Source of the DNA: Microbacteriaceae bacterium | GTDB lineage: Bacteria; Actinomycetota; Actinomycetes; Actinomycetales; Microbacteriaceae | Assembly: GCA_025465095.1 (NCBI GenBank) | Contig: JAODME010000005.1 | Location: forward strand, 216,225-280,224 | Reading direction: 5' to 3' | Length of the DNA stretch: 64,000 bases | Shown here: positions 24,725 to 33,027 of the stretch, piece by piece | Layout of the letters: each line of letters starts with the position of its first letter | Numbering within the stretch: position 1 is the first letter of the stretch | Notes under the pieces: generated by a model | What the model was told of the DNA's origin: nothing | Databases searched by the model: none | What the model saw: only the letters and a program-made list of their open reading frames with translations | Program-made: the position numbers and the translations under genes

Positions 24725-25666
24725 CTAGCCGGAGACGGTGTTGCGCAATGGGGCGCCGTTGAGCAACGACGTGAGGTTCTCCTCGATCAATCGGACCGCG
24801 CCGATCGGTCGTCCGCCCGCAGCGTGGGGTGTGATGATCAGATTGGGTTGATCCCAGAGTGGAGAATCTGCCGGCAGGGGCTCGACGCTCGTGACGTCGA
24901 CGGCGGCGCCGCCGATTCTCTGGCCCCGGAGGGCGTCGAGCAGGGCGTCCTCGTCCACGGTGCTTCCGCGGCCTACGTTCACTATCCAGGCGTGCTTTGG
25001 CAGCAACGCGAGTCGCGCCGCGTTCAACACACGATGCGTGCTCGCCGAAGACGGCAGGATCATCAGCAACACATCAGTGCCGGGGAGCTCGGCCTCCAGT
25101 TGGTCGACCGAGATCACGGGAAAGCCGGAGTCCTCGCGGGCGCTGCGCGCGACCCCCGTGACGGTCGCACCGAGGGCGACGAGGTGCGGTGCGACGGTGC
25201 GGGCGATGCTGCCGAAGCCCCAGACCAGCACTCGCGACCCGCGCAGTGTGGTGAACACGGCGGGGTCGTGAGCCGGCTGCATGCCGCCGATTTCGGAGGC
25301 CCAGCGGTGGTCGAGTTGAGCTCGCACCAGTGTGTGCAGTCTTCGAGCGCCGGCGAGCACGAGCGCGAGGGCGTGCTCGGCGACCGGCAGGTCGTGCAGG
25401 GACCGTCCGGAGGTGATCACGACGTCAGGGGCGAAACCGGCGTTCATCGCGGCATCCGGTCCCGCGGCGAGCGTCTGCACCCACCGCAGGGACCGCAGCC
25501 GCTTGGCGGCATCGGCCAGGAGTTCGTCGGGGTTGCCCCACGCGACGAGCGCCTGGGCGTCTTCGTGCTCCTCCGGCACGGGCTCCGACGGCGCGTAGTA
25601 GGCGATCGTGACTCGATCGGGAACGTCGAGATCGAGCGGAATGCTGGTGGGAAGCAGTATTTTCAC
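24725..25666 (-). CDS. D-2-hydroxyacid dehydrogenase (NAD-dependent)
   Basis: This 313-residue dehydrogenase of the phosphoglycerate/glyoxylate reductase type has the NAD-binding motif VWGFGSIARTVAPHL at about residue 135. The catalytic triad is visible as Arg in NVGRGSTVDE, Glu in VTSVEPLP and His in ITPHAAGG. GTG start, four-base overlap (GTGA) with the upstream Ldh-type gene. Substrate unknown; in this context it would reduce a 2-keto acid fragment or oxidise a 2-hydroxy sugar acid. Confidence 0.87.
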   Translation of the reverse strand: MKILLPTSIPLDLDVPDRVTIAYYAPSEPVPEEHEDAQALVAWGNPDELLADAAKRLRSLRWVQTLAAGPDAAMNAGFAPDVVITSGRSLHDLPVAEHALALVLAGARRLHTLVRAQLDHRWASEIGGMQPAHDPAVFTTLRGSRVLVWGFGSIARTVAPHLVALGATVTGVARSAREDSGFPVISVDQLEAELPGTDVLLMILPSSASTHRVLNAARLALLPKHAWIVNVGRGSTVDEDALLDALRGQRIGGAAVDVTSVEPLPADSPLWDQPNLIITPHAAGGRPIGAVRLIEENLTSLLNGAPLRNTVSG

Positions 25667-26700
25667 GTTCTGGCCTTTGGGAATGGGGTGGAGTAGCGGC
25701 GACCGAGTTCTGTCAGGTCGCTGACCGTGGCATCCGGAAGGGGGATGCCATCCCTCGCCCGCGTGTCCTGCGTGCGCTGCTCGGGTTCGCCGGGCACGAG
25801 CACTTCCTCGAATCCGGCAGCCGGAGCGGTGGTGTGCGCCATTTCGACCAGGCCCTGGATGCGGGACTTGAAGTCTTCGAGCGGAAGAAAATGTTCGACG
25901 TCGATCGCGAGCATCCAGTGCCCGACGTCCTGCGGCTTGCTGAAGTCGGTGTACATGCTGCCGATACCGTGTGCGATCGCTGCGCCGCTCAGAACCCCAC
26001 TCAGGACCTCGACGAGAAAGCCCAGACCGTAGCCTTTCGGGCCACCTGCCGGCAGAAGTGCGGTGATGGCGTTCGGGTTCGTGGTCGGCGCTCCGTCTTC
26101 GTCGACGCCCCATGTGTCGGGAATCGCCTGTCCGGTCGCCTGGGCGATGAGCACCTTGCCCATGGCGCTCGTGCTCGTGGCCATGTCCAGGCTGACCGGC
26201 GCGCCGGAGGTGGGTGCGGCGAAGGCGAACGGGTTGGTGCCGAGCAGCGGGTCCCGGCCTCCGAAGGGCACCACGATGGGCTCCGAGTTGGAAACCACGA
26301 TTGCGATCTGGCCGTTCGCGGCCAGCGATCTCGCGTAGAAACCCGCCGCGCCGAAGTGGGTGCTCGAACGCACCGACGCCGTTGCGGCACCGAAGTCCCG
26401 GCTCAATCGCAACACCGAGTCGGATGCGGCGCGCGCCGCGATCTGCCCGGCGGCACCGTTTGCGTCGACGTTCGCCACTGAACCGTTGACCTTCACCTTG
26501 GGCTCCGCGCGGGGGTCGACCAGTTTCTCGACGATCCTGCGCTCGTAGGCGGGTAGCCGCGCCACTCCGTGGGAATCGACTCCGCGCAGGTTCGCATCCA
26601 CCAGGGTCGTAGCGAGATAGGCGGCGTCCTCGCGTCGGTAGTCCCAGCACTCGAGGAGCGAGGCGGCCCAGGACTCGAGAGAGTTTGCTTCGATCAGCAT
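25663..26700 (-). CDS. Ldh/malate/2,3-diketogulonate reductase family oxidoreductase
   Basis: This 345-residue NAD(P)-dependent enzyme belongs to the non-Rossmann malate/L-lactate dehydrogenase (type 2) family, which includes YiaK (2,3-diketo-L-gulonate reductase) and ureidoglycolate dehydrogenase. The family marker DANLRGVDSHGVARLPAYE carries the catalytic His. STHFGAAGFYA and LLGTNPFAFAAPT follow, and PKGYGLGFLVEVLSGVLSG is the conserved late block. AAGGAAGG precedes the ATG. It is first in the leftward operon and faces the epimerase gene across a regulatory palindrome. Confidence 0.88.
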   Translation of the reverse strand: MLIEANSLESWAASLLECWDYRREDAAYLATTLVDANLRGVDSHGVARLPAYERRIVEKLVDPRAEPKVKVNGSVANVDANGAAGQIAARAASDSVLRLSRDFGAATASVRSSTHFGAAGFYARSLAANGQIAIVVSNSEPIVVPFGGRDPLLGTNPFAFAAPTSGAPVSLDMATSTSAMGKVLIAQATGQAIPDTWGVDEDGAPTTNPNAITALLPAGGPKGYGLGFLVEVLSGVLSGAAIAHGIGSMYTDFSKPQDVGHWMLAIDVEHFLPLEDFKSRIQGLVEMAHTTAPAAGFEEVLVPGEPEQRTQDTRARDGIPLPDATVSDLTELGRRYSTPFPKART

Positions 26701-26758
26701 CTGGGCCTTCCTTGCGTCAGCGGCATGGCCGAAGTCTACGGCGACGAACCGGATAAAT

Positions 26759-26779
26759 CGTATACGTCATACTTATACT
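26759..26779. promoter_or_regulatory. UxuR-like GTATAC palindrome and -10 region between divergent operons
   Basis: CGTATACG (26759-26766) is a perfect 8-bp palindrome whose GTATAC core matches the operator centre known for FCD-type uronate regulators (UxuR/ExuR). It also forms the left part of GTATA-N9-TATAC (26760-26778). TATACT (26774-26779) is a likely -10 for the rightward epimerase gene. The GntR protein encoded at 28848 is the obvious candidate ligand. Confidence 0.55.
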
Positions 26780-26819
26780 GGAGCGCGGGCGTGACTTTCT
26801 GCCAGAGACCGAGGAACCG

Positions 26820-27830
26820 ATGAGGATCAGCGTTTTCCCGAAGGGCGACCTCGATGCAATCGCTGTTCACCGCACCATGTCGGTGTTCGATTGGATCGAG
26901 AAGGCGAAGGCACTTCCGGTCGAGGGACTGGAGCTCTACTCCGGCATGTTCTGGGACACCGGCGACGCCTTCGTCGACCGGGTTGGAGAAGCCCTCCATT
27001 CGGCCGGTTTCGAGATGCCGATGCTCTGCGCCTCGCCCGATTTCACCAATCCCGACCCCAGGCGCCGTGCGGAGGAGATTGAGCGCGAGGCGGAGATGAT
27101 CCGGATCACGGCTCGACTCGGATCTCCTGGCGCCAGCACGCGAGTGCTCTCCGGTCAGCGTCATCCCGGGGTGTCCCGCGAGCAGGGGCTCGACTGGGCG
27201 GTCGAGGCGATCGAGGCGCTGCTTCCGCTGGCACGCGAACTCGACGTCACCCTGGCGATCGAGAATCACTACAAGGACGGTTCGTGGAAGTACCCCGAGT
27301 TCGCCCAGAAGACGGATCTCTTCCTCGAACTGATCGGCCGGATCGACGACCGCGTGCACTTCGGTGTGCAGTACGACCCGTCGAACGTCATCGTCGCGGG
27401 TGAGGACTCCGCCGACTTCTTGAACCTGGTTATCGATCGCGTCGTGACGATGCAGGCCTCCGACCGGTCGCTCGCACCCGGGAGTTCCCTGGCCGACCTC
27501 CGCCAGGCCGACGGAACACTCGGCTACTCGCCGCTGCTGCAGCACGGGGTGATCGGCCGCGGCCTCAACGATTACCCCCGCATCTTCCGCACCATGGTGG
27601 ACGCGGGCTACGACGGCTGGATCAGTATCGAAGACGGCGTCAACGGCATGGGCGAGATGCGCGCGTCGGTCGAATTCCTGCGCGAAGCCCGGGACATGTA
27701 TTTCGGCGGTTCGACCGCCATCCGAGTCGCGACGCAGGAGGAGCGGCGCCGCGCGGCCGGCCTGCCCAGCCATGCTCGGCCCGATCTGATCAGCCCCGAT
27801 TCAGTAGGCAGCAGGGAGAGTGGATCATGA
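26820..27830 (+). CDS. sugar phosphate isomerase/epimerase family TIM-barrel enzyme
   Basis: This 336-residue xylose-isomerase-like TIM barrel (AP endonuclease 2 superfamily) has metal-binding candidates in GLELYSGMFW, LAIENHYKDG, FGVQYDPSN and WISIEDGVNG, the expected Glu/Asp/His ladder. GAGGA precedes the ATG. The C-terminal 40 residues (after MYFGGST) extend beyond the barrel. It overlaps the downstream zinc dehydrogenase by four bases (ATGA). Members of this family act as epimerases, isomerases or 3-keto-sugar lyases; the specific reaction is not recognisable. Confidence 0.8.
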   Translation: MRISVFPKGDLDAIAVHRTMSVFDWIEKAKALPVEGLELYSGMFWDTGDAFVDRVGEALHSAGFEMPMLCASPDFTNPDPRRRAEEIEREAEMIRITARLGSPGASTRVLSGQRHPGVSREQGLDWAVEAIEALLPLARELDVTLAIENHYKDGSWKYPEFAQKTDLFLELIGRIDDRVHFGVQYDPSNVIVAGEDSADFLNLVIDRVVTMQASDRSLAPGSSLADLRQADGTLGYSPLLQHGVIGRGLNDYPRIFRTMVDAGYDGWISIEDGVNGMGEMRASVEFLREARDMYFGGSTAIRVATQEERRRAAGLPSHARPDLISPDSVGSRESGS

Positions 27831-28876
27831 AGGCGATCGTGAAGTACGGCCTGGAAGACGGCGATGTCGAGCTGCGCGATGTGCCGGAACCGGAGCTCGT
27901 GCCGGGGACCGTGCTGATCGCGGCGCGGGCGGTCGGGGTATGCGGGTCCGATATTCACATGTGGCGGAACAAGCAGAGCTGGGCGACCAGGCAGCCCGTC
28001 ACCCTCGGCCACGAGACCGCCGGCGTGATCGCCGCCGTCGCCGACGACGTGGAGGAATGGCAGGTGGGCGATCGGGTGGTCTGTGAGACCGCGGCGTCGA
28101 TCTGCGGAACCTGTGCGCTCTGCCGCACCGGGCGGTACAACCTGTGCCCCAGCAGGGAAGGGTACGGAGCGGTGCGGGATGGCGCGTTCGGCGAGCTGCT
28201 CCTCGCCGAGCCCCGCGTGCTGCATCGCATCCCCGGCAATGTCTCCTTCGAACAGGCAGCGATGACCGAGCCGTTCGCTGTGGCCTACAACGCCATCGTC
28301 GAGCGGGCGCCCCTGAGCCCCGGAGACCTGGTGGTGGTTCAAGGCATCGGCGCGATCGGTGCGTTGTCGCTGCAGATGGCCCGGTTGCGCGGCGCCGGCT
28401 TGGTCGTCGTTCTCGGCACACCACTCGACAAGGACAGGCTGCAGAAGGCGCTGGAACTGGGAGCCGATCGCATCGTAGACGTCACGACCGAGGATGCGGG
28501 GGAAGTCATCCGCTCCCTGGGAGACGGTCTGGGCGCCGACCTGGTCGTCGACGCGACAGGGGTCAGCATCGCGCTCAAACAGGGGCTTGAACTCGTGCGC
28601 CCCTTCGGGTCGATCGTCAAGATCGGCTGGGGGCCGCAGCCGCTCGGCTTCAGCCTCGACCCGCTCGTTGCGAAGGCGGTCACCCTATACGGTTCGTTCT
28701 CGCACACGTGGACGACCTGGGAGCGCGTGCTCGAACTGTTCTCGAGCCGACGGCTCGACCCGCAGTCGGTACTCGGCGGCGTCTACGAGCTCGACGACTG
28801 GGAGCGCGCGTTCGAGGACATGGAGTCCGGACGGAACATCAAATCGGTCATGGTGATGCCGGGCCGATCCGGCTGA
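27827..28876 (+). CDS. zinc-dependent medium-chain dehydrogenase
   Basis: This 349-residue MDR polyol or sugar-acid dehydrogenase has the catalytic zinc site from Cys and Asp/His in GVCGSDIHMW and GHETAG. A structural zinc site comes from four Cys in SICGTCALCRTGRYNLC. The NAD-binding loop is QGIGAIGALSLQMA. It is probably an L-threonate, sorbitol or galactitol-type dehydrogenase, but the substrate is unassigned. The last 29 bases overlap the convergent GntR gene. It forms an operon with the epimerase. Confidence 0.88.
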   Translation: MKAIVKYGLEDGDVELRDVPEPELVPGTVLIAARAVGVCGSDIHMWRNKQSWATRQPVTLGHETAGVIAAVADDVEEWQVGDRVVCETAASICGTCALCRTGRYNLCPSREGYGAVRDGAFGELLLAEPRVLHRIPGNVSFEQAAMTEPFAVAYNAIVERAPLSPGDLVVVQGIGAIGALSLQMARLRGAGLVVVLGTPLDKDRLQKALELGADRIVDVTTEDAGEVIRSLGDGLGADLVVDATGVSIALKQGLELVRPFGSIVKIGWGPQPLGFSLDPLVAKAVTLYGSFSHTWTTWERVLELFSSRRLDPQSVLGGVYELDDWERAFEDMESGRNIKSVMVMPGRSG

Positions 28877-29588
28877 ACTCGAGCAGGGTCGCCTCGATCA
28901 GTTCCAGAGCGGATGACTGCGCCTGAGCCGGATCACCGTCGATCAGTGCCTGAGCAAGCTTGATGTGGCGCTCCACCGACTCCAGGCTCAGGTCGTGCAT
29001 TCCCGGCCTGCTGTCGCTTCCGCGTACGTGGAGAACCGCGCCGATGATGTCCGCCAGTTGAGCGATGACGGCGTTACCGGTCCCCTCGAGCAGGATCCGG
29101 TGGAACAAAGCGTCCGCTTCGAAGAAGTCCCTGGTGTCCTGGGCGTCGAATGCCTCCCGCATGGCGACCGCGGCAGCGAAGATTCGTGCAGCGTCGGCGG
29201 GGGAGATCCGTTCCGACGCCAACCGCGCCGCCGTCTGCTCGAGCCCGAGCCGGAGTTCGAGCAGCTGACGCATCTGTTCGACATAGCCGCGTCCCTGTGC
29301 GCGCCACTTCACCACGTGCGGATTGAGCAGGTCCCAGTTCGACTCGTGCAGCACTGTCGTTCCGACCTGGGGTCTGGCTTCGACGAGGCCCATGGAGCTC
29401 AACGTGCGCAGGCTTTCGCGCACGACGGAGCGGGACACGCCGAGCCGTTCGCACAGTTGGTCGGCGAAGACGATTGTGCCGGTCGGCATGGCGCCGTCGA
29501 TTATCTCCTGGCCGAGAACCTCGACCACGTGTGCGTAGAGCCCCGTGCCTATCCGGGAGCGGGAGCGAACGCTGTCGTGGGCGTGCAA
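28848..29588 (-). CDS. GntR family regulator, FadR/FCD subfamily
   Basis: This 246-residue regulator has a winged helix at about residues 18-85 (VFADQLCERLGVSRSVVRESLRTLSSMGLV) and an FCD domain containing LRLGLEQTAARLA and FFEADALFHRILLEGTGN. Only a TTG is available in the right place; the next ATG would delete the first DNA-binding helix. The 3' end overlaps the convergent zinc dehydrogenase gene by 29 bases. It is likely the regulator of the flanking divergent operons, acting at the GTATAC palindrome at 26759, because FCD uronate regulators recognise such cores. Confidence 0.83.
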   Translation of the reverse strand: MHAHDSVRSRSRIGTGLYAHVVEVLGQEIIDGAMPTGTIVFADQLCERLGVSRSVVRESLRTLSSMGLVEARPQVGTTVLHESNWDLLNPHVVKWRAQGRGYVEQMRQLLELRLGLEQTAARLASERISPADAARIFAAAVAMREAFDAQDTRDFFEADALFHRILLEGTGNAVIAQLADIIGAVLHVRGSDSRPGMHDLSLESVERHIKLAQALIDGDPAQAQSSALELIEATLLEFSRIGPASP

Positions 29589-29616
29589 GTCGGAAAAATC
29601 CCTAGAACGTGTGAGG

Positions 29617-29802
29617 TAGAATTACCCACTGTACTTCGGCGAGGGATTCCCGCCCGCTCCGTGATGGAGGCGGGCGTGCATCCGTTATCGACGCGGCGGA
29701 CTAGGGCAGTGTTTTCACGACATGGGTCTTTCCTCACGCTGACATGCGTTCGAGTTGACAACCATCACGTGGGCCCGACGGCCCGCCAGAGAGAGTAGAA
29801 CA
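29617..29802 (+). promoter_or_regulatory. promoter and long 5' leader of rplY
   Basis: TAGAAT (29617-29622) is a good -10. If used, it gives a leader of about 175 nt before the rplY start. The leader holds a strong hairpin (CGCCCGCTCC at 29651-29660, loop GTGAT, GGAGGCGGGCG at 29666-29676) and ends in a weak GAGAG ribosome-binding region. Long structured leaders of ribosomal-protein genes often mediate autoregulation, but the mechanism here is only a suggestion. Confidence 0.45.
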
Positions 29803-30453
29803 ATGGCTGAGAAGCAGAAGAACGACGACAACGAGAACACGATTGTCGCCGAGGTCCGCGAGTCCTTCGGCAAGGGCGCGGCCCGCAAGCTGCGCGTCCT
29901 GGGCAAGATCCCGGCCGTCGTGTACGGCCACGGCACCGAGCCGCAGCACCTGACGCTTCCCGGCCACGAGGTCGCACTGCTGCTGCGCAAGTCGAACGCG
30001 GTGCTCGATCTCAAGATCGCCGGCAAGAGCCAGCTCGCCCTCGTCAAGGACGTGCAGAAGGACCCGGTGAAGCAGCTCATCGAGCACATCGACCTCATCG
30101 TCATCCGCAAGGGCGAGAAGGTGACCGTCGACATCCACGTGCACCCGGTCGGCGAGTCCTTCGCCGGAACCATCGCGACCCTGGAGCACCCCACGATCTC
30201 CGTAGAGGCCGAGGCGACCAACATCCCCGAGTTCGTGAACGTCGACATCGAGGGCGCCGAGGACGGCACCCAGATTCTCGCGAAGGACCTGAAGCTGCCG
30301 GCCGGGTCGACCCTCATCACCGACCCCGAGACGCTCGTCGTGAACGTCGTCACCCCGCAGCTTGACGCGCAGGACACCCCGGAGGGTGCCGGCGCCGAGA
30401 TCGGTGAGACCGAAGAGGCCGCCGCCGCGCGCGCGGCCGAGGATGCCGAGTAG
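29803..30453 (+). CDS. rplY: 50S ribosomal protein L25 / general stress protein Ctc
   Basis: L25/Ctc binds 5S rRNA in the large subunit. The 216-residue long form has the N-terminal L25 domain (about 12-100, with [26 protein letters not shown]) and the C-terminal TL5-type beta domain (about 105-190). A disordered Glu/Ala-rich tail ([14 protein letters not shown]) follows. The ATG at 29803 is chosen by homology to the usual MAEK-type start. It precedes pth, as is common in actinobacteria. Confidence 0.95.
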   Translation: MAEKQKNDDNENTIVAEVRESFGKGAARKLRVLGKIPAVVYGHGTEPQHLTLPGHEVALLLRKSNAVLDLKIAGKSQLALVKDVQKDPVKQLIEHIDLIVIRKGEKVTVDIHVHPVGESFAGTIATLEHPTISVEAEATNIPEFVNVDIEGAEDGTQILAKDLKLPAGSTLITDPETLVVNVVTPQLDAQDTPEGAGAEIGETEEAAAARAAEDAE

Positions 30454-30503
30454 CCACGGCCCTGTTTCGAAAGTCGGAACCGCCTGCTGCAGCCGACCAG
30501 TGG

Positions 30504-31076
30504 TTGGTAGTCGGGCTCGGTAACCCCGGGCCCGGCTACGCCGGCAACCGGCACAACGTCGGACAGATGGTGCTCGCGGAACTCGCGGATCGGGCATCCG
30601 TCGCCTTCAAGAACCACAAGACGAACGCGGCCGTCGCCGAGGGGCGTGCCGCGCCCGACCGGCCGCGGCTCATCCTCGCGAAGCCGAACAGCTTCATGAA
30701 CGTGTCGGGCGGTCCCATTGCCGCGCTGCTGCGCTTCTACAAGGTCGACCCGTCGCGCCTTATCGTGGTGCACGACGAACTGGACATCCCGTTCGACAGC
30801 GTGCGTCTCAAGCAAGGTGGAGGCCACGGCGGACACAACGGCCTGCGCGACATCCTCGCGGCGACCGGCAGCGCCAACTTCATCCGAGTGCGGGTCGGCG
30901 TCGGCCGCCCGCCCGGCAGGCAGCCCGCCGCCGACTTCGTGCTGCGCGACTTCTCGGCAGCCGAACGGGGGCTGCTGCCGAACATTCTGGCGGATGCCGC
31001 GGATGCCGTCGAGCTCGTCGCCCGCGAGGGGCTCACCGCAGCGCAACTCAAGTTCCACACCGCCCCGAGCGTCTGA
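30504..31076 (+). CDS. pth: peptidyl-tRNA hydrolase
   Basis: Pth recycles tRNA from prematurely released peptidyl-tRNA. All catalytic positions are visible: Asn in [11 protein letters not shown], His in NRHNVGQ, Asn in [11 protein letters not shown] and Asp in [10 protein letters not shown]. The start is unsettled. TTG at 30504 yields MVVGLGNPG, which clips the first strand. The frame is open back to the rplY stop, with the residues [16 protein letters not shown] before it, but only ACG (30456) or CTG (30462) could begin that longer form. Its usual neighbour mfd is displaced about 29 kb to the right. Confidence 0.92.
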   Translation: MVVGLGNPGPGYAGNRHNVGQMVLAELADRASVAFKNHKTNAAVAEGRAAPDRPRLILAKPNSFMNVSGGPIAALLRFYKVDPSRLIVVHDELDIPFDSVRLKQGGGHGGHNGLRDILAATGSANFIRVRVGVGRPPGRQPAADFVLRDFSAAERGLLPNILADAADAVELVAREGLTAAQLKFHTAPSV

Positions 31077-31171
31077 GGGCTTCCGCCGGGCGTCGACCGT
31101 GGGTGTGGTCATCGTCCGGCGATGCGAGCCCAACCACGGTGTGCGTGCGGAAACTGCGGCGCGTCCGTCTC

Positions 31172-31193
31172 TATGTCAGTATGTTCTTACATA
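31172..31193. promoter_or_regulatory. dyad TATGT-N12-ACATA upstream of iolC
   Basis: TATGT (31172-31176) and ACATA (31189-31193) are inverted repeats spaced by exactly 12 bases. A nested TATGT-TCTT-ACATA dyad occupies 31180-31193. The same TATGT-N12-ACATA arrangement occurs at 34852-34873. It lies 20 bp before the GTG start of iolC, where a repressor would act. Confidence 0.55.
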
Positions 31194-31213
31194 TGCGGAG
31201 CGGGGGAGCGAAC

Positions 31214-32143
31214 GTGCCATTGGATGTCCTCACGATCGGGCGCTCGGGCGTCGACCTGTATCCACTGCTCGACAACGTTCCGCTCGAGGACGTCGAGACG
31301 TTCGGTCGCTTCCTCGGCGGCAGCGCGACCAATGTCGCGGTCGCCGCCGCCCGCCACGGCCGCGACGCCGCGATCATCACGCGCACGGGTGAGGACCCTT
31401 TCGGCCGCTTCGTGCACCGGGAGCTGCAGCGGCTCGGCGTCGACAACCGGTTTGTGGGCGCCGTCCCGGGCCTCAACACTCCCATCACGTTCTGCGAGAT
31501 CTTCCCGCCCGACGACTTCCCGCTCTACTTCTACCGCCAACCGATCGCTCCGGACCTCGTCATCCGCTCGTCCGAACTCGACCTCGCGGCGATCGGCGAC
31601 GCCAGAATCTACTGGGCTACGGTCACCGGGCTTTCCCAGGAACCGAGCCGCTCCGCGCACTTCGCGGCCTGGGAGGCGCGCGGCAGGACCCCGCTCACCG
31701 TGCTTGACCTCGACTACCGGCCGATGTTCTGGTCCGATGCTGCGGCTGCGCGCGAGCAGGTGTCCCGCGCCCTCGACCGAGTGACCGTCGCCGTCGGCAA
31801 CCGTGAGGAGTGCGAGATCGCGGTCGGGGAGACCGATCCGGATCGGGCCGCGGATGCCCTGCTCGACCGAGGACTCGAACTCGCGATCGTGAAACAGGGG
31901 CCGAGGGGCGTGCTCGCCAAAACGAGGAGCGAGACCGTCGAGGTTCCACCGTTCCCGGTGCAGGTCGTCAATGGGCTCGGCGCCGGGGACGGATTCGGCG
32001 GGGCGCTGTGTCACGGACTCCTCGCCGGCTGGCCGCTCGAGCGTATCCTCCGCTTCGCCAATGTCGCGGGCGCGATCGTCGCGTCCCGCCGGGAATGCTC
32101 GACGGCGATGCCGACGACTGCCGAAGTGGAGGCGCTGCTGTGA
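31214..32143 (+). CDS. iolC: 5-dehydro-2-deoxygluconokinase (IolC-like PfkB kinase)
   Basis: IolC phosphorylates 5-dehydro-2-deoxygluconate in myo-inositol breakdown. This 309-residue PfkB kinase starts LDVLTIGRSGVDLYP, a mark of IolC, followed by FLGGSATNVAVAAARHG. It has LDLDYRPMFW in mid-protein and the PfkB signature VVNGLGAGDGFGGALCHGLL, where Asp is the catalytic base. The GTG at 31214 is preferred because GGGGGAGC precedes it; ATG 31193 lies in the regulatory dyad. It is followed by an aldolase-like gene and an Idh-type gene with four-base overlaps. Confidence 0.86.
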   Translation: MPLDVLTIGRSGVDLYPLLDNVPLEDVETFGRFLGGSATNVAVAAARHGRDAAIITRTGEDPFGRFVHRELQRLGVDNRFVGAVPGLNTPITFCEIFPPDDFPLYFYRQPIAPDLVIRSSELDLAAIGDARIYWATVTGLSQEPSRSAHFAAWEARGRTPLTVLDLDYRPMFWSDAAAAREQVSRALDRVTVAVGNREECEIAVGETDPDRAADALLDRGLELAIVKQGPRGVLAKTRSETVEVPPFPVQVVNGLGAGDGFGGALCHGLLAGWPLERILRFANVAGAIVASRRECSTAMPTTAEVEALL

Positions 32144-33027
32144 CCGGACTCGACTTCGACCGGCTGCGCGAGGTGCGCGCTACAAACCCCGGCGCGATCG
32201 TTGCAGCCCTCCATGGGCGACGGCGACGACCGATCCTGGCAGGAGACAACCGGCTTCTCCTCATTGCCGCTGACCATCCGGCGAGGGGCGCGCTCGGCGT
32301 CCGGCACGACCGAATGGCGATGGCCGACCGCTACGGATTGCTTGAGCGGCTCGCCACGGCCCTCGCTCGACCGGGAGTCGACGGCGTGCTCGCGACGCCC
32401 GACATCATCGATGACCTCGCTCTGCTCGGGGTACTCGACCACCGGATCGTCGCCGGGTCGATGAACCGTGGCGGCCTGCACGGATCGAGTTTCGAGATGG
32501 ATGACCGCTTCACCGGGTACGACGTGGGCGCATCCGTCGCGGCCGGGCTCGACTTCGGCAAGCTCCTGCTGCGCGTCGACCTGGCCGACCGCGGTTCCCT
32601 GCACACGCTCGAGGCGGCCGCCGCGGTGGTGACGGCGGCGGCGGCCGTAAAGCTGCCGATGCTGATCGAGCCGTTCATGAGCACCCGCCAGAATGGCAAG
32701 GTACGAAACGACCTGTCGACGGATGCCGTCATCACCTCCGTGGCGATCGCCTCGGGTCTCGGTGCGAGCTCGGCGTACTCGTGGCTGAAGCTGCCCGTGG
32801 TGGAGGGGATGGATCGGGTCATGCGCGCCACTACCCTGCCGACCCTCCTGCTCGGTGGCGACCCGTCCGGTCATCCAGACGAGATCTTCGAGTCGTGGCG
32901 TTCCGCGCTCGGGCAACCGGGCGTGCGCGGCCTCGTCGTCGGTCGCACCCTGCTCTACCCGCCGGACGGCGATGTCGCCGCCGCCGTCGACATCGCCGCC
33001 TCGCTCGTGCATGGAGCGACTGCGTGA
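32140..33027 (+). CDS. Cgl0158-type (beta/alpha)8 aldolase-like protein
   Basis: This 295-residue class I aldolase-like barrel is found in actinobacterial inositol operons next to iolC. It contains LLLIAADHPARGALG near the start, MNRGGLHGSSFEMDDRFTGY, and a candidate Schiff-base Lys in YSWLKLPVVEGM. It may cleave the phosphorylated deoxy-keto acid made by IolC, replacing the canonical IolJ. GTG start within the iolC stop (GTGA), and its own stop overlaps the next GTG. Confidence 0.78.
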   Translation: MTGLDFDRLREVRATNPGAIVAALHGRRRRPILAGDNRLLLIAADHPARGALGVRHDRMAMADRYGLLERLATALARPGVDGVLATPDIIDDLALLGVLDHRIVAGSMNRGGLHGSSFEMDDRFTGYDVGASVAAGLDFGKLLLRVDLADRGSLHTLEAAAAVVTAAAAVKLPMLIEPFMSTRQNGKVRNDLSTDAVITSVAIASGLGASSAYSWLKLPVVEGMDRVMRATTLPTLLLGGDPSGHPDEIFESWRSALGQPGVRGLVVGRTLLYPPDGDVAAAVDIAASLVHGATA

